Positions 15,468 through 22,055 of a stretch of DNA of 22,055 nucleotides are shown in pieces; positions within the stretch are counted from its first letter, which is position 1, and every line of letters begins with the position of its first letter. The translations under genes and the position numbers were made by a program. Source of the DNA: an uncultured Acetatifactor sp. (GTDB lineage Bacteria > Bacillota > Clostridia > Lachnospirales > Lachnospiraceae). Below the pieces are notes generated by a model. The model saw only the letters and a program-made list of their open reading frames with translations, was not told the DNA's origin and searched no databases. The DNA lies in the NCBI GenBank assembly GCA_934394515.1, contig CAKRRU010000029.1, positions 1-22,055 of the forward strand, in the 5' to 3' direction.

Positions 15468-17381
15468 ATGAGAATTACGGATTTATTGGACAAAAGAAGT
15501 ATTTCCCTGGATGCGGCTCCGGCTGACAAAAAGGAGACACTGGATCAGGCAGTGGCACTGATGGCGAACAGCGGCAAACTGGCCGACGTGGAACAGTACC
15601 GTGCACAGGTATACGCAAGAGAGGAAGAAAGCACCACAGGAATCGGTGAAGGCATTGCAATCCCTCACGGGAAATGTGATGCGGTGAAGGCACCCGGACT
15701 GGCAGCCATGGTGATTAAGAACGGTGTCGAGTATGATTCACTGGACGGCGAACCGGTGACCTTACTGTTTTTGATCGCTGCACCCAATACGAAGGACAAT
15801 GTACATCTGGATGTGCTGAGTAAACTTTCCGTCATGCTGATGGATGAGAAGTTTACCGCATCTTTGAGAAATGCAAAGAGCGTGGATGAATTTTTACAGA
15901 TCATTGATGCGGCAGATGAAAGTGCCAAGAGCATCGATGACAGATTAAGCGATACTGCAATTACGACAGATGAGAAAAAGCGCTTTAAATTACTGGCTGT
16001 AACTTCCTGCCCTACCGGCATCGCACATACCTATATGGCAGCCGAAGCATTGGAGAAGGCAGCAAAAGCGGCAGATTGTCAGATTAAGATCGAGACCAGA
16101 GGTTCTGCGGGCGCCAAAAATGTACTTACCGCAGAAGAAATCGCAGCAGCGGACTGTATCATCGTGGCAGCCGATGCGAAAGTACCCATGGATCGTTTTG
16201 ACGGCAAAAAAGTGATCAGCTGTCAGGTGTCCGACGGTATCGGTAAGGCAGACCGGCTGGTGAAACAGGCAGTGGACGGTAAGGTGGAAATCTTCCACGG
16301 AGAAAGCGGAGAAGGGAAGACAGCCGTTACCGGCAAGGAAAGCGTGGCACACAAGATTTACACACAGCTGATGAACGGCGTATCCCATATGCTTCCTTTT
16401 GTAGTCGGCGGCGGTATTCTGATCGCCATTGCATTCCTGATCGATGGACTGAATGTAGATATCAATGCGCTTCCTGCGGATCAGAGAAGCAATTTCGGTA
16501 CGATCACCCCGGTCGCTGCAATGTTTAAAAATATCGGCGGCGTAGCCTTCGGACTGATGCTTCCGGTACTGGCAGGCTTTATCGGAATGGCAATTGGCGA
16601 CAGACCGGCACTGGCACTCGGCTTTGTCGGCGGTATGTTAGCTGCAAACGGTAAGTCCGGTTTCTTAGGAGCGTTGGCGGCAGGTTTCTTAGCAGGCTAT
16701 CTGATCCTCGGACTTAAGAAGATCTGTGACAAGCTTCCGGATGCCATTGAAAAACTGGCACCCGTGCTGATCTATCCGGTCGTGGGTATTCTGATCATGG
16801 GACTGGCAATGAACTTCGTCGTGGAACCTATTATGGGCGGCATCAATACCGGACTGAATAACTTCTTAAGCGGTATGGGTGATTCCAGCAAAATCTTACT
16901 GGGTCTGATCCTCGGCGGCATGATGGCAATCGATATGGGCGGCCCCTTCAACAAGGCAGCGTATGTATTCGGAACCGCAGCAATCGCCGCAGGTAATTAC
17001 GATATCATGGCGGCTGTTATGATCGGTGGTATGACTCCTCCCTGTGCCATTGCACTGGCAACCCTGTTATTCAAGCATAAGTTCACCAAAGAAGAGAGAG
17101 ATGCAGGTCCCACCAACTTCATCATGGGTCTGGCGTTCATCACCGAAGGTGCGATTCCTTTTGCAGCATCCGATCCTTTGCATGTACTTCCTTCCTGCAT
17201 CATTGGTTCTGCACTGGCAGGTGCTCTTTCCATGGCATTCCACTGCACACTGATGGCACCGCACGGAGGCATCTTCGTATTCCCTGTCGTAGGCAATGCA
17301 CTGATGTATCTGGTGGCACTGGTGGCAGGCACCGTAGTATCCGCACTGCTTCTGGGTGCGTTAAAAAAGAAAGTGGCATAA
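15468..17381 (+). CDS. fruA: PTS fructose transporter subunit IIABC
   Basis: A 637-aa three-domain permease that imports fructose and phosphorylates it to fructose-1-phosphate. EIIA (about 1-148) carries His67 in GIAIPHGK; a short linker leads to EIIB (about 173-275) with Cys181 in AVTSCPTGIAHTYMAA; EIIC (about 300-637) is the membrane channel, starting NGVSHMLPFVVGGG and containing many hydrophobic helices, GGPFNKAAYVFG and the ITEGAIPFAASDP loop. Domain order A-B-C and length fit Gram-positive fructose permeases. Phosphate passes from HPr to His67, then Cys181, then sugar. AGGAAAG lies 10 or so bases before ATG 15468. Confidence 0.96.
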   Translation: MRITDLLDKRSISLDAAPADKKETLDQAVALMANSGKLADVEQYRAQVYAREEESTTGIGEGIAIPHGKCDAVKAPGLAAMVIKNGVEYDSLDGEPVTLLFLIAAPNTKDNVHLDVLSKLSVMLMDEKFTASLRNAKSVDEFLQIIDAADESAKSIDDRLSDTAITTDEKKRFKLLAVTSCPTGIAHTYMAAEALEKAAKAADCQIKIETRGSAGAKNVLTAEEIAAADCIIVAADAKVPMDRFDGKKVISCQVSDGIGKADRLVKQAVDGKVEIFHGESGEGKTAVTGKESVAHKIYTQLMNGVSHMLPFVVGGGILIAIAFLIDGLNVDINALPADQRSNFGTITPVAAMFKNIGGVAFGLMLPVLAGFIGMAIGDRPALALGFVGGMLAANGKSGFLGALAAGFLAGYLILGLKKICDKLPDAIEKLAPVLIYPVVGILIMGLAMNFVVEPIMGGINTGLNNFLSGMGDSSKILLGLILGGMMAIDMGGPFNKAAYVFGTAAIAAGNYDIMAAVMIGGMTPPCAIALATLLFKHKFTKEERDAGPTNFIMGLAFITEGAIPFAASDPLHVLPSCIIGSALAGALSMAFHCTLMAPHGGIFVFPVVGNALMYLVALVAGTVVSALLLGALKKKVA

Positions 17382-17410
17382 TTGCGAAGCACAAGTTCGA
17401 AAGAAAACGA

Positions 17411-17450
17411 TCCGGTAACTGTTCTGTGACAAAAAGGAACAGTTACCGGA
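17411..17450 (+). other. 14-bp perfect hairpin between fruA and ptsH
   Basis: TCCGGTAACTGTTC (17411-17424) pairs perfectly with GAACAGTTACCGGA (17437-17450), loop of 12 nt. A-rich sequence follows instead of a T-run, so it is a poor terminator for the + strand. It could set ptsH apart by mRNA processing, protect a 3' end or act as a partial terminator. Confidence 0.6.
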
Positions 17451-17484
17451 AAATACAAATCAATGATCCAAAGGAGACAGAAAA

Positions 17485-17742
17485 ATGAAAGAGTTCAAAT
17501 ATGTAATCACCGATCCCGAAGGCATTCATGCACGTCCTGCGGGAGAACTGGTAAAGGCAGCAAAAGAATTTAATTGTGCGGTCACTCTGACCAAGGATGG
17601 CAGGACAGGCGACTGCAAGAGAATCTTCGGCATCATGGGACTGGCTGTGAAAGCAGGAAATGAGATCACAGTGACTTTTGACGGAGAAGATGAAGAGGCA
17701 GCTTATGCAGCAGTGACGGAATTTGTAAAAGCAAATCTGTAA
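17485..17742 (+). CDS. ptsH: HPr family phosphocarrier, without regulatory Ser46
   Basis: An 85-aa HPr that carries phosphate from enzyme I to EIIA domains. His15 lies in the active-site loop GIHARPAGEL, as in all HPr proteins, and the length is standard. At the second conserved site, where Gram-positive HPr usually reads KSIMGVMSLG with Ser46, this protein reads KRIFGIMGLA: position 46 is Arg. HPr kinase therefore has no serine to phosphorylate, and Ser-P-dependent CcpA signalling through this protein is not expected. AAGGAG (17471-17476) precedes ATG 17485. It lies between fruA and ptsI, so it may serve fructose uptake mainly; a second, Ser46-containing HPr elsewhere in the genome is likely but unseen. 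Confidence 0.92.
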   Translation: MKEFKYVITDPEGIHARPAGELVKAAKEFNCAVTLTKDGRTGDCKRIFGIMGLAVKAGNEITVTFDGEDEEAAYAAVTEFVKANL

Positions 17743-17758
17743 AAACCTGATTGTAAAT

Positions 17759-17787
17759 ATGGTTGCTCTCGGAAATGTTGTTATAAT
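17759..17787 (+). promoter_or_regulatory. Probable extended -10 promoter for ptsI
   Basis: TATAAT (17782-17787) is preceded by TG at 17779-17780, a perfect extended -10. The -35 region (17759-17764) is poor, which extended -10 promoters tolerate. Initiation would be near 17794, leaving a leader of about 95 nt before ptsI. This would let enzyme I be made apart from fruK-fruA-ptsH. Confidence 0.65.
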
Positions 17788-17798
17788 AATTGAGAGCA
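17764..17798 (+). promoter_or_regulatory. Inverted repeat flanking the ptsI -10 box
   Basis: TGCTCTC (17764-17770) and GAGAGCA (17792-17798) are perfect 7-bp inverted copies, centred on the -10 region of the ptsI promoter. The predicted start site lies at the right arm, so an RNA hairpin from this promoter is unlikely and an operator is more plausible. In read-through mRNA from ptsH it would be a hairpin with a 21-nt loop and no T-run. Confidence 0.45.
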
Positions 17799-17889
17799 CT
17801 ATTATTCAAAAGCGAAAAACATGCAAAATTGCATATGGGAAACATTGTAATTGAGTATATCATAGATAGCGCGGGAGAGGAGAAGCGTC

Positions 17890-19539
17890 ATGGAAGTCTA
17901 CCAGGGAAAAAGCGTATTCGGTGGGATTGCCATCGGCAGGATCAGCGTTCATAAAAAAGATGAACAACAGGTAAAGCGTGTAAAAATTGAGAATCCGGAA
18001 CTGGAAATAGAGCGGTACAGACAGGCAAAGCAAACTGCCATGGAGCAGCTGCAGGGGTTATATCAGAAGGCTTTGAAAGAAGTCGGAGAAGCCAACGCCG
18101 CTATTTTCGAGATTCACCAGATGATGTTGGAAGATGATGATTATAACGAATCTGTGGAAAATATCATACGGATGCAGCAGGTAAATGCGGAGTACGCGGT
18201 AGCATCCACCGGTGACAACTTCTCTCAGATGTTTGCATCTATGGATGATGATTATATGAAAGCAAGATCTGCAGATGTGAAGGATATTTCCGAACGTGTC
18301 TTACGCGTCCTGAGCGGCAAAACGCAAGGGTCAGTGGCAGGTGAGGAACCGGTGATCATCGTGGCAGACGATCTTGCTCCTTCTGAGACGGTACAGTTGA
18401 ATAAGGATCTGGTGCTCTCGTTTGTAACGGTGCATGGTTCTGTGAATTCCCATACGGCAATTCTGGCGCGGACAATGAGTATCCCGGCGCTGATTGGCAC
18501 AAATATTCCTCTGACAGAGGAAATCGACGGCAGGATGGGAATTGTAGACGGACGTGGCGGATGTATCTACGTAGATCCCGACGAAGAGACCCTTGCCCGG
18601 ATGGAAAAACTGCGCAGGGAGGAACAGGAGAAAAAAGAACTGCTCCAGACCTTAAAGGGACGTGAAAATATCACTATTGACGGTAAGAAGATCATGCTCT
18701 ATGCTAATATAGGTAACAGCAAGGATCTGGCTGCTGTATTGCAAAATGATGCCGGCGGCATCGGACTGTTCCGCAGTGAATTTCTGTATCTGGAGAGAGA
18801 GACTTTCCCTACCGAGGAAGAACAGTTTCAGATCTACCGTACGGTAGCGGAGACGATGGCAGGTAAGCCTGTGATCATTCGTACCCTGGACATCGGTGCG
18901 GATAAAAAGTGTGACTACTTCGAAATGGAGCCTGAAGAAAACCCCGCAATGGGATGCCGTGCGATCCGCATCTGCCTGACCAGACCGGAGATCTTCAAGA
19001 CACAGCTGCGTGCTTTGTTCCGGGCAAGCGCTTTCGGAAATATTGCAATCATGTATCCCATGATCATCAGTGTGGAAGAAGTGCGTAAGATCAAGGAAAT
19101 CGTAGCGGAAGTAAGACGCGAGCTCACAGAACAGGGCGTGGCTTTCGGAGAACCGAAGCAGGGGATCATGATCGAGACACCGGCCGCTGTGATGATGAGT
19201 GAAGAACTGGCGAAAGAAGTCGATTTTTTCAGTATCGGAACCAATGACCTGACCCAGTATACCCTGGCAATTGACAGACAGAATCCCAAACTGGATGCGT
19301 TCTATGATCCTCATCATCCGGCAGTGCTTCGAATGATCCGCATGGTTGTGGAAAATGCGCATAAGGCCGGCATCTGGGCCGGCATCTGCGGAGAACTGGG
19401 CGCGGATACGACACTGACCAGACAGTTTCTTGCCATGGGCGTGGACGAATTGTCCATGTCTCCCGGAAGCATTCTTCCCATACGGAAGATCATTCTGGAG
19501 ACAGATGTGGATAAAGAAAGAGAAAAGATGACCATTTAG
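17890..19539 (+). CDS. ptsI: Phosphoenolpyruvate-protein phosphotransferase (enzyme I)
   Basis: The 549-aa cytosolic enzyme takes phosphate from PEP and passes it to HPr. N-terminal HPr-binding and phospho-His domain, with His188 in GSVNSHTAILART; C-terminal PEP-binding TIM barrel with GLFRSEFLYLER (from 293), RTLDIGADKK (from 331), the SIGTNDLTQY segment and Cys500 in GICGELGAD. The protein is about 20 residues shorter than typical enzyme I (about 570), and the loop before His is GSVNSH rather than the common GGRTSH. Catalytic residues are otherwise intact, so it should be active. AGGAG before ATG 17890. Pyruvate phosphate dikinase shares the barrel but is far longer. Confidence 0.94.
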   Translation: MEVYQGKSVFGGIAIGRISVHKKDEQQVKRVKIENPELEIERYRQAKQTAMEQLQGLYQKALKEVGEANAAIFEIHQMMLEDDDYNESVENIIRMQQVNAEYAVASTGDNFSQMFASMDDDYMKARSADVKDISERVLRVLSGKTQGSVAGEEPVIIVADDLAPSETVQLNKDLVLSFVTVHGSVNSHTAILARTMSIPALIGTNIPLTEEIDGRMGIVDGRGGCIYVDPDEETLARMEKLRREEQEKKELLQTLKGRENITIDGKKIMLYANIGNSKDLAAVLQNDAGGIGLFRSEFLYLERETFPTEEEQFQIYRTVAETMAGKPVIIRTLDIGADKKCDYFEMEPEENPAMGCRAIRICLTRPEIFKTQLRALFRASAFGNIAIMYPMIISVEEVRKIKEIVAEVRRELTEQGVAFGEPKQGIMIETPAAVMMSEELAKEVDFFSIGTNDLTQYTLAIDRQNPKLDAFYDPHHPAVLRMIRMVVENAHKAGIWAGICGELGADTTLTRQFLAMGVDELSMSPGSILPIRKIILETDVDKEREKMTI

Positions 19540-19615
19540 CCGGTACCCGGAAAATGCAGGTACATTTGATACATTTGCATAAAGAGTGGTATGTGGTCAA
19601 GAGGAATTACAAATT

Positions 19616-20359
19616 ATGCTGACAGAACAACGTTATGATATTATTTTGAAATTATTGGAAGAGAAGAACAGTATTACGGTGGCAGAAGTAAAAGAGCTTC
19701 TGAATACTTCGGAATCCACGGTGCGCCGTGATATCACAGCGTTGCACAATGCCGGCAAACTCGTGAAAGTCTTCGGCGGTGCAGTGGCATGTGACCGTAC
19801 GATCGTGACCCATGAGCCGACTGTGGAACAGAAAGCATGTGTCAATGTAGAAGCCAAGCAATTGGTGGCGGCGCATGCGGCAGGGCTGGTTCTGCCGGAG
19901 GATTTTGTCTATCTGGATGCCGGAACCACGACAGCCTGCATGCTTTCTTTTCTGACAGAAAAGAGCGCAACGTTTGTGACCAATGCGGTAGCGCATGCAA
20001 AAACACTGGCTGCTGCCGGTTTTCATGTATACCTTGTCGGAGGTGAACTGAAAGGCTCCACAGAGGCGGTAGTCGGCAACCAGGCGCTGATGAGTCTGCA
20101 GAATTATCATTTCACCAAGGGTTTTTTCGGAACGAACGGCATTAGCAGACAGAGCGGTCTGACGACACCGGATATGAACGAGGCAATGGTGAAAAAGACT
20201 GCCATGGGGCAGTGCAGAGAAGTGTTTGTCCTTGCGGATCACTCGAAGTTCGGCAATGTCAGTTCGGTGACCTTTGGCGCTTTCCAGAGCGGAACGATTC
20301 TGACAGACAGCTGCCCGGAGGAATATAAGAGCAATGGGAATGTGGTCACATGCGGATAA
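19616..20359 (+). CDS. fruR: DeoR family transcriptional regulator, probable fructose operon repressor
   Basis: A 247-aa regulator. N-terminal DeoR helix-turn-helix starting MLTEQRYDIILKLLEEK, with recognition helix NTSESTVRRDI, and a C-terminal sugar-phosphate sensor domain with DAGTTT (about 99-104), VGGELKG and TNGISRQSGLTTPD. The family senses phosphorylated sugars; next to fruK, fructose-1-phosphate is the expected inducer, but this is inferred from context. The frame is open back to GTG 19586, but ATG 19616 with GAGGA at 19601-19605 gives the usual start. In the 76-bp gap upstream, TACATTTGA (19561-19569) is directly repeated as TACATTTGC (19570-19578), a possible autoregulatory site. 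Last gene of the fru-pts block. Confidence 0.88.
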   Translation: MLTEQRYDIILKLLEEKNSITVAEVKELLNTSESTVRRDITALHNAGKLVKVFGGAVACDRTIVTHEPTVEQKACVNVEAKQLVAAHAAGLVLPEDFVYLDAGTTTACMLSFLTEKSATFVTNAVAHAKTLAAAGFHVYLVGGELKGSTEAVVGNQALMSLQNYHFTKGFFGTNGISRQSGLTTPDMNEAMVKKTAMGQCREVFVLADHSKFGNVSSVTFGAFQSGTILTDSCPEEYKSNGNVVTCG

Positions 20360-20622
20360 TATGCAAGAAATTTTACATTCACTGCCGTACCGCCCAGGGT
20401 GCTAAAGCAAAGGGACAAAGCAATCATTGGCGCAGCATTTAAGTATCATATAGTCGGGATGCTGTGCGGATTGAGAGATACTTAGATGTAAAAGGCGTCT
20501 GCAGATGTAATGCAAAATGGAGAAAATTGTAAGGGGCAATTCCCGGTAATCCGGTTTAAAAAGAAAAATGCTACGTACACTATACCCTATACAGAGAGTG
20601 GATAGTATCGGGGGGAATAGGT
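20360..20622 (+). other. 263-bp non-coding gap between fruR and spoIVB with possible RNA structure
   Basis: No ORF with support. GCGCAGCAT (20430-20438) can pair with ATGCTGTGC (20459-20467), nine pairs with one G-U. TAAGTATC (20440-20447) can pair perfectly with GATACTTA (20477-20484). The two stems interlock, so they form a pseudoknot or exclude each other. AGATGTAA is repeated at 20485-20492 and 20503-20510. AGCAAAGGGACAAA (20406-20419) matches the fruK-fruA gap. No classic terminator for fruR is visible. The spoIVB promoter candidate lies near the 3' end. Confidence 0.4.
20554..20584 (+). promoter_or_regulatory. Candidate forespore (SigF/SigG) promoter of spoIVB
   Basis: GTTTA (20554-20558) and GTACACTATA (20575-20584) are separated by 16 bases, the SigF spacing; CACTATA is one base from the SigG-type CATNNTA box. 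In Bacillus subtilis spoIVB is transcribed by both sigma factors. Start codon 20623 lies 39 bases downstream. Confidence 0.5.
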
Positions 20623-21981
20623 ATGAAGCTGTGGATCACGGAGACGGAAAAAGTAAAAAGGCAGGCAGGAGAAGAAGCAGTGATTATTTTGCGGCACTGG
20701 AAACAGAAAGTGCGCAGACTGCGGATCTACCGGGTCTGCCTTTGCGTTGCCCTTATTTTATCCTGCACGGGGTTGACCGGTTACAGCTATTATCTGGTGG
20801 ACTGCAGTATCCCTTCTGTGATTCATGTGCGTGCAGATTCGGAGGAAGCCTTGGAACTGGACATTCCGGCAGAGGGTGAGATCCTGGGGGTGAGTGAACA
20901 GGGAAGCAGTAATATCCCCCGGGGAGCAGTGACGGTAGACCTGAGTCGTCCCGTGACGATGAAGACAGGCACCGCGGACAAGCCGGAGATGCAGATGCAG
21001 GTGAAACTCTTTGGAATTCTGCCGCTCAAGCAGGTGGGAATCCGGGTGATCGAGGATCAGGAGCTGATTCCGGTAGGGGTTCCAATCGGTATCTACGTCA
21101 AAACACAAGGAGTCATGGTAGTGGGGACGGGGGAATTCCGGACCGAAAACGGTGGGAAGGCATCGCCGGCAGAGCATATCCTGAAAAGCGGTGATTATGT
21201 CATGAGACTGAATGGCACAGAGGTGCAGGGGAAAGATGATCTGATTTCGAGAATCGAAGTCTGTGACGGAGAGGAGCAAATTCTGACGATCCGGAGGGGC
21301 GAATCGTATTTTGAGGTGAAGATAAAACCGGTACGCGACGAGAGCGGAAAATATAAGATAGGGGTCTGGGTCAGAGACAATGCACAGGGAGTCGGAACCA
21401 TGACCTACATCGACAGCAGAGGCAATTTCGGAGCACTGGGGCATGGCATCAATGACGTGGATACAAGTACATTGATGGAGATGAATGACGGAACTTTATA
21501 TCAGACAGAGATCATCTCTATCCAGAAAGGCACTGCCGGACATCCGGGGGAGATGACAGGGATGATCGTATATTCCGATGACAGAATTCTAGGAGATATT
21601 ACAAGTAACAGTATCAGGGGAATTTTCGGAAAATGCAATCAAAAAGCGTTAGCATTGGGAACGGAGGAGGCACTGCCTATCGGTTTGAAGCAGGAGATAC
21701 GGGAAGGTGAGGCGCAGATTCTGTGTACCGTGGACGGAACCACGAAATACTACGATATTGAAATCACAGATGTGCATCTGGATCACGATAACGTAAACCG
21801 CGGAATCGAACTGAAAGTAACAGATCCGGAACTCCTTGCGGTGACCGGTGGCATCGTTCAGGGGATGAGTGGGGCACCCATTATCCAGAACGGAAAATTT
21901 ATCGGAGCGGTTACTCACGTTCTGGTGCAGGACAGCACCAGGGGGTATGGAATTTTTATTGAAAATATGCTGGAGCAGTAA
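20623..21981 (+). CDS. spoIVB: SpoIVB peptidase (stage IV sporulation protein B)
   Basis: A 452-aa serine peptidase of family S55. In Bacillus it is secreted from the forespore and cleaves SpoIVFA, which frees SpoIVFB to process pro-SigK. Seen: a basic N-terminus, one membrane segment (about 36-57), a PDZ domain (about 160-225, with GDYVMRLNGTEVQGKDDL), and the peptidase domain with His274 in FGALGHGINDVD and Ser416 in IVQGMSGAPIIQNGKFIGAVTHV (one motif, core 411-433). Bacillus has GMSGSP where this has GMSGAP; the nucleophile position is kept. GGGGGGA (about 20610) precedes ATG 20623. Length is close to the family norm. spo0A normally follows, beyond the window. Confidence 0.96.
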   Translation: MKLWITETEKVKRQAGEEAVIILRHWKQKVRRLRIYRVCLCVALILSCTGLTGYSYYLVDCSIPSVIHVRADSEEALELDIPAEGEILGVSEQGSSNIPRGAVTVDLSRPVTMKTGTADKPEMQMQVKLFGILPLKQVGIRVIEDQELIPVGVPIGIYVKTQGVMVVGTGEFRTENGGKASPAEHILKSGDYVMRLNGTEVQGKDDLISRIEVCDGEEQILTIRRGESYFEVKIKPVRDESGKYKIGVWVRDNAQGVGTMTYIDSRGNFGALGHGINDVDTSTLMEMNDGTLYQTEIISIQKGTAGHPGEMTGMIVYSDDRILGDITSNSIRGIFGKCNQKALALGTEEALPIGLKQEIREGEAQILCTVDGTTKYYDIEITDVHLDHDNVNRGIELKVTDPELLAVTGGIVQGMSGAPIIQNGKFIGAVTHVLVQDSTRGYGIFIENMLEQ

Positions 21982-21988
21982 CTTGAAA

Positions 21989-22012
21989 GTTAGTCAATGA
22001 TCATTGGCTAAC
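21989..22012. other. 24-bp near-perfect palindrome after spoIVB
   Basis: GTTAGTCAATGA (21989-22000) is followed at once by its inverse, TCATTGGCTAAC (22001-22012); only one pair (T21994/G22007) is off and it would be a G-U in RNA. It lies 8 bases after the spoIVB stop. No T-run follows, so it is either a processed or stalled 3' hairpin, or a protein-binding site ahead of the next gene. Confidence 0.6.
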
Positions 22013-22055
22013 CGGACGAACTCCCGGAACGAACAGAAGGGCTCTCTTTCAGTTG

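Noticed and set aside
18652..19362. 236-codon - strand open frame inside ptsI
   Set aside because: ptsI is clearly coding on the + strand with catalytic motifs in this interval; the antisense translation shows no domain.
20239..20427. Short - strand ORF entering the fruR-spoIVB gap
   Set aside because: Mostly opposite fruR, no ribosome site and no recognisable motif.
20568..20879. 103-codon + strand ORF overlapping the start of spoIVB
   Set aside because: Out of frame with spoIVB, whose ribosome site and membrane segment are clear; nothing supports the overlapping product.

Overview
The window reads as chromosomal DNA of a spore-forming, Gram-positive anaerobe of the Clostridia, most likely a Lachnospiraceae relative. 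The reasons are two sporulation genes (spoIIIAH, spoIVB), the yqhY-nusB-xseA-xseB-ispA-dxs-tlyA-nadK-argR-recN order typical of Clostridia, strong Shine-Dalgarno sites and SigA-like promoters with extended -10 boxes. Every supported gene lies on the + strand. I see no rRNA, tRNA, CRISPR array, IS element or phage gene.

Layout. (1) 1-623 is the 3' part of spoIIIAH, the end of the spoIIIA operon. (2) 624-870 is a non-coding leader bounded by a perfect 12-bp inverted repeat, ahead of deoB (phosphopentomutase). prfC (release factor 3) and a lipoprotein with a transglutaminase-like Cys-His-Asp triad follow. This trio sits where spoIIIAH and yqhY are normally close neighbours. (3) A good promoter overlapping the lipoprotein stop codon starts a compact housekeeping operon: yqhY, nusB, xseA/xseB, ispA, dxs, tlyA, nadK, argR, recN. 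It ends at a strong intrinsic terminator (14261-14292). (4) A fructose PTS module follows: fruK, fruA (EIIABC), ptsH (HPr), ptsI (EI) and a DeoR-type fruR. It sits between recN and spoIVB, which are neighbours in Bacillus and many Clostridia. Fructose would be phosphorylated by EI, HPr and FruA to fructose-1-phosphate, then by FruK to fructose-1,6-bisphosphate. (5) A 263-bp non-coding gap with possible RNA structure and a forespore-type promoter leads to spoIVB, the SpoIVB peptidase. A palindrome follows it; spo0A would be expected next but lies outside the window.

Most worth checking are the unassigned structured element before deoB, the HPr that has Arg instead of the regulatory Ser46 together with an EI whose active-site loop is atypical, the structured gap before spoIVB, and the candidate FruR operator and other repeats in the fru-pts block. 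Most of the rest is ordinary housekeeping sequence. No family assignment was checked by a database search; all rest on motif recognition.
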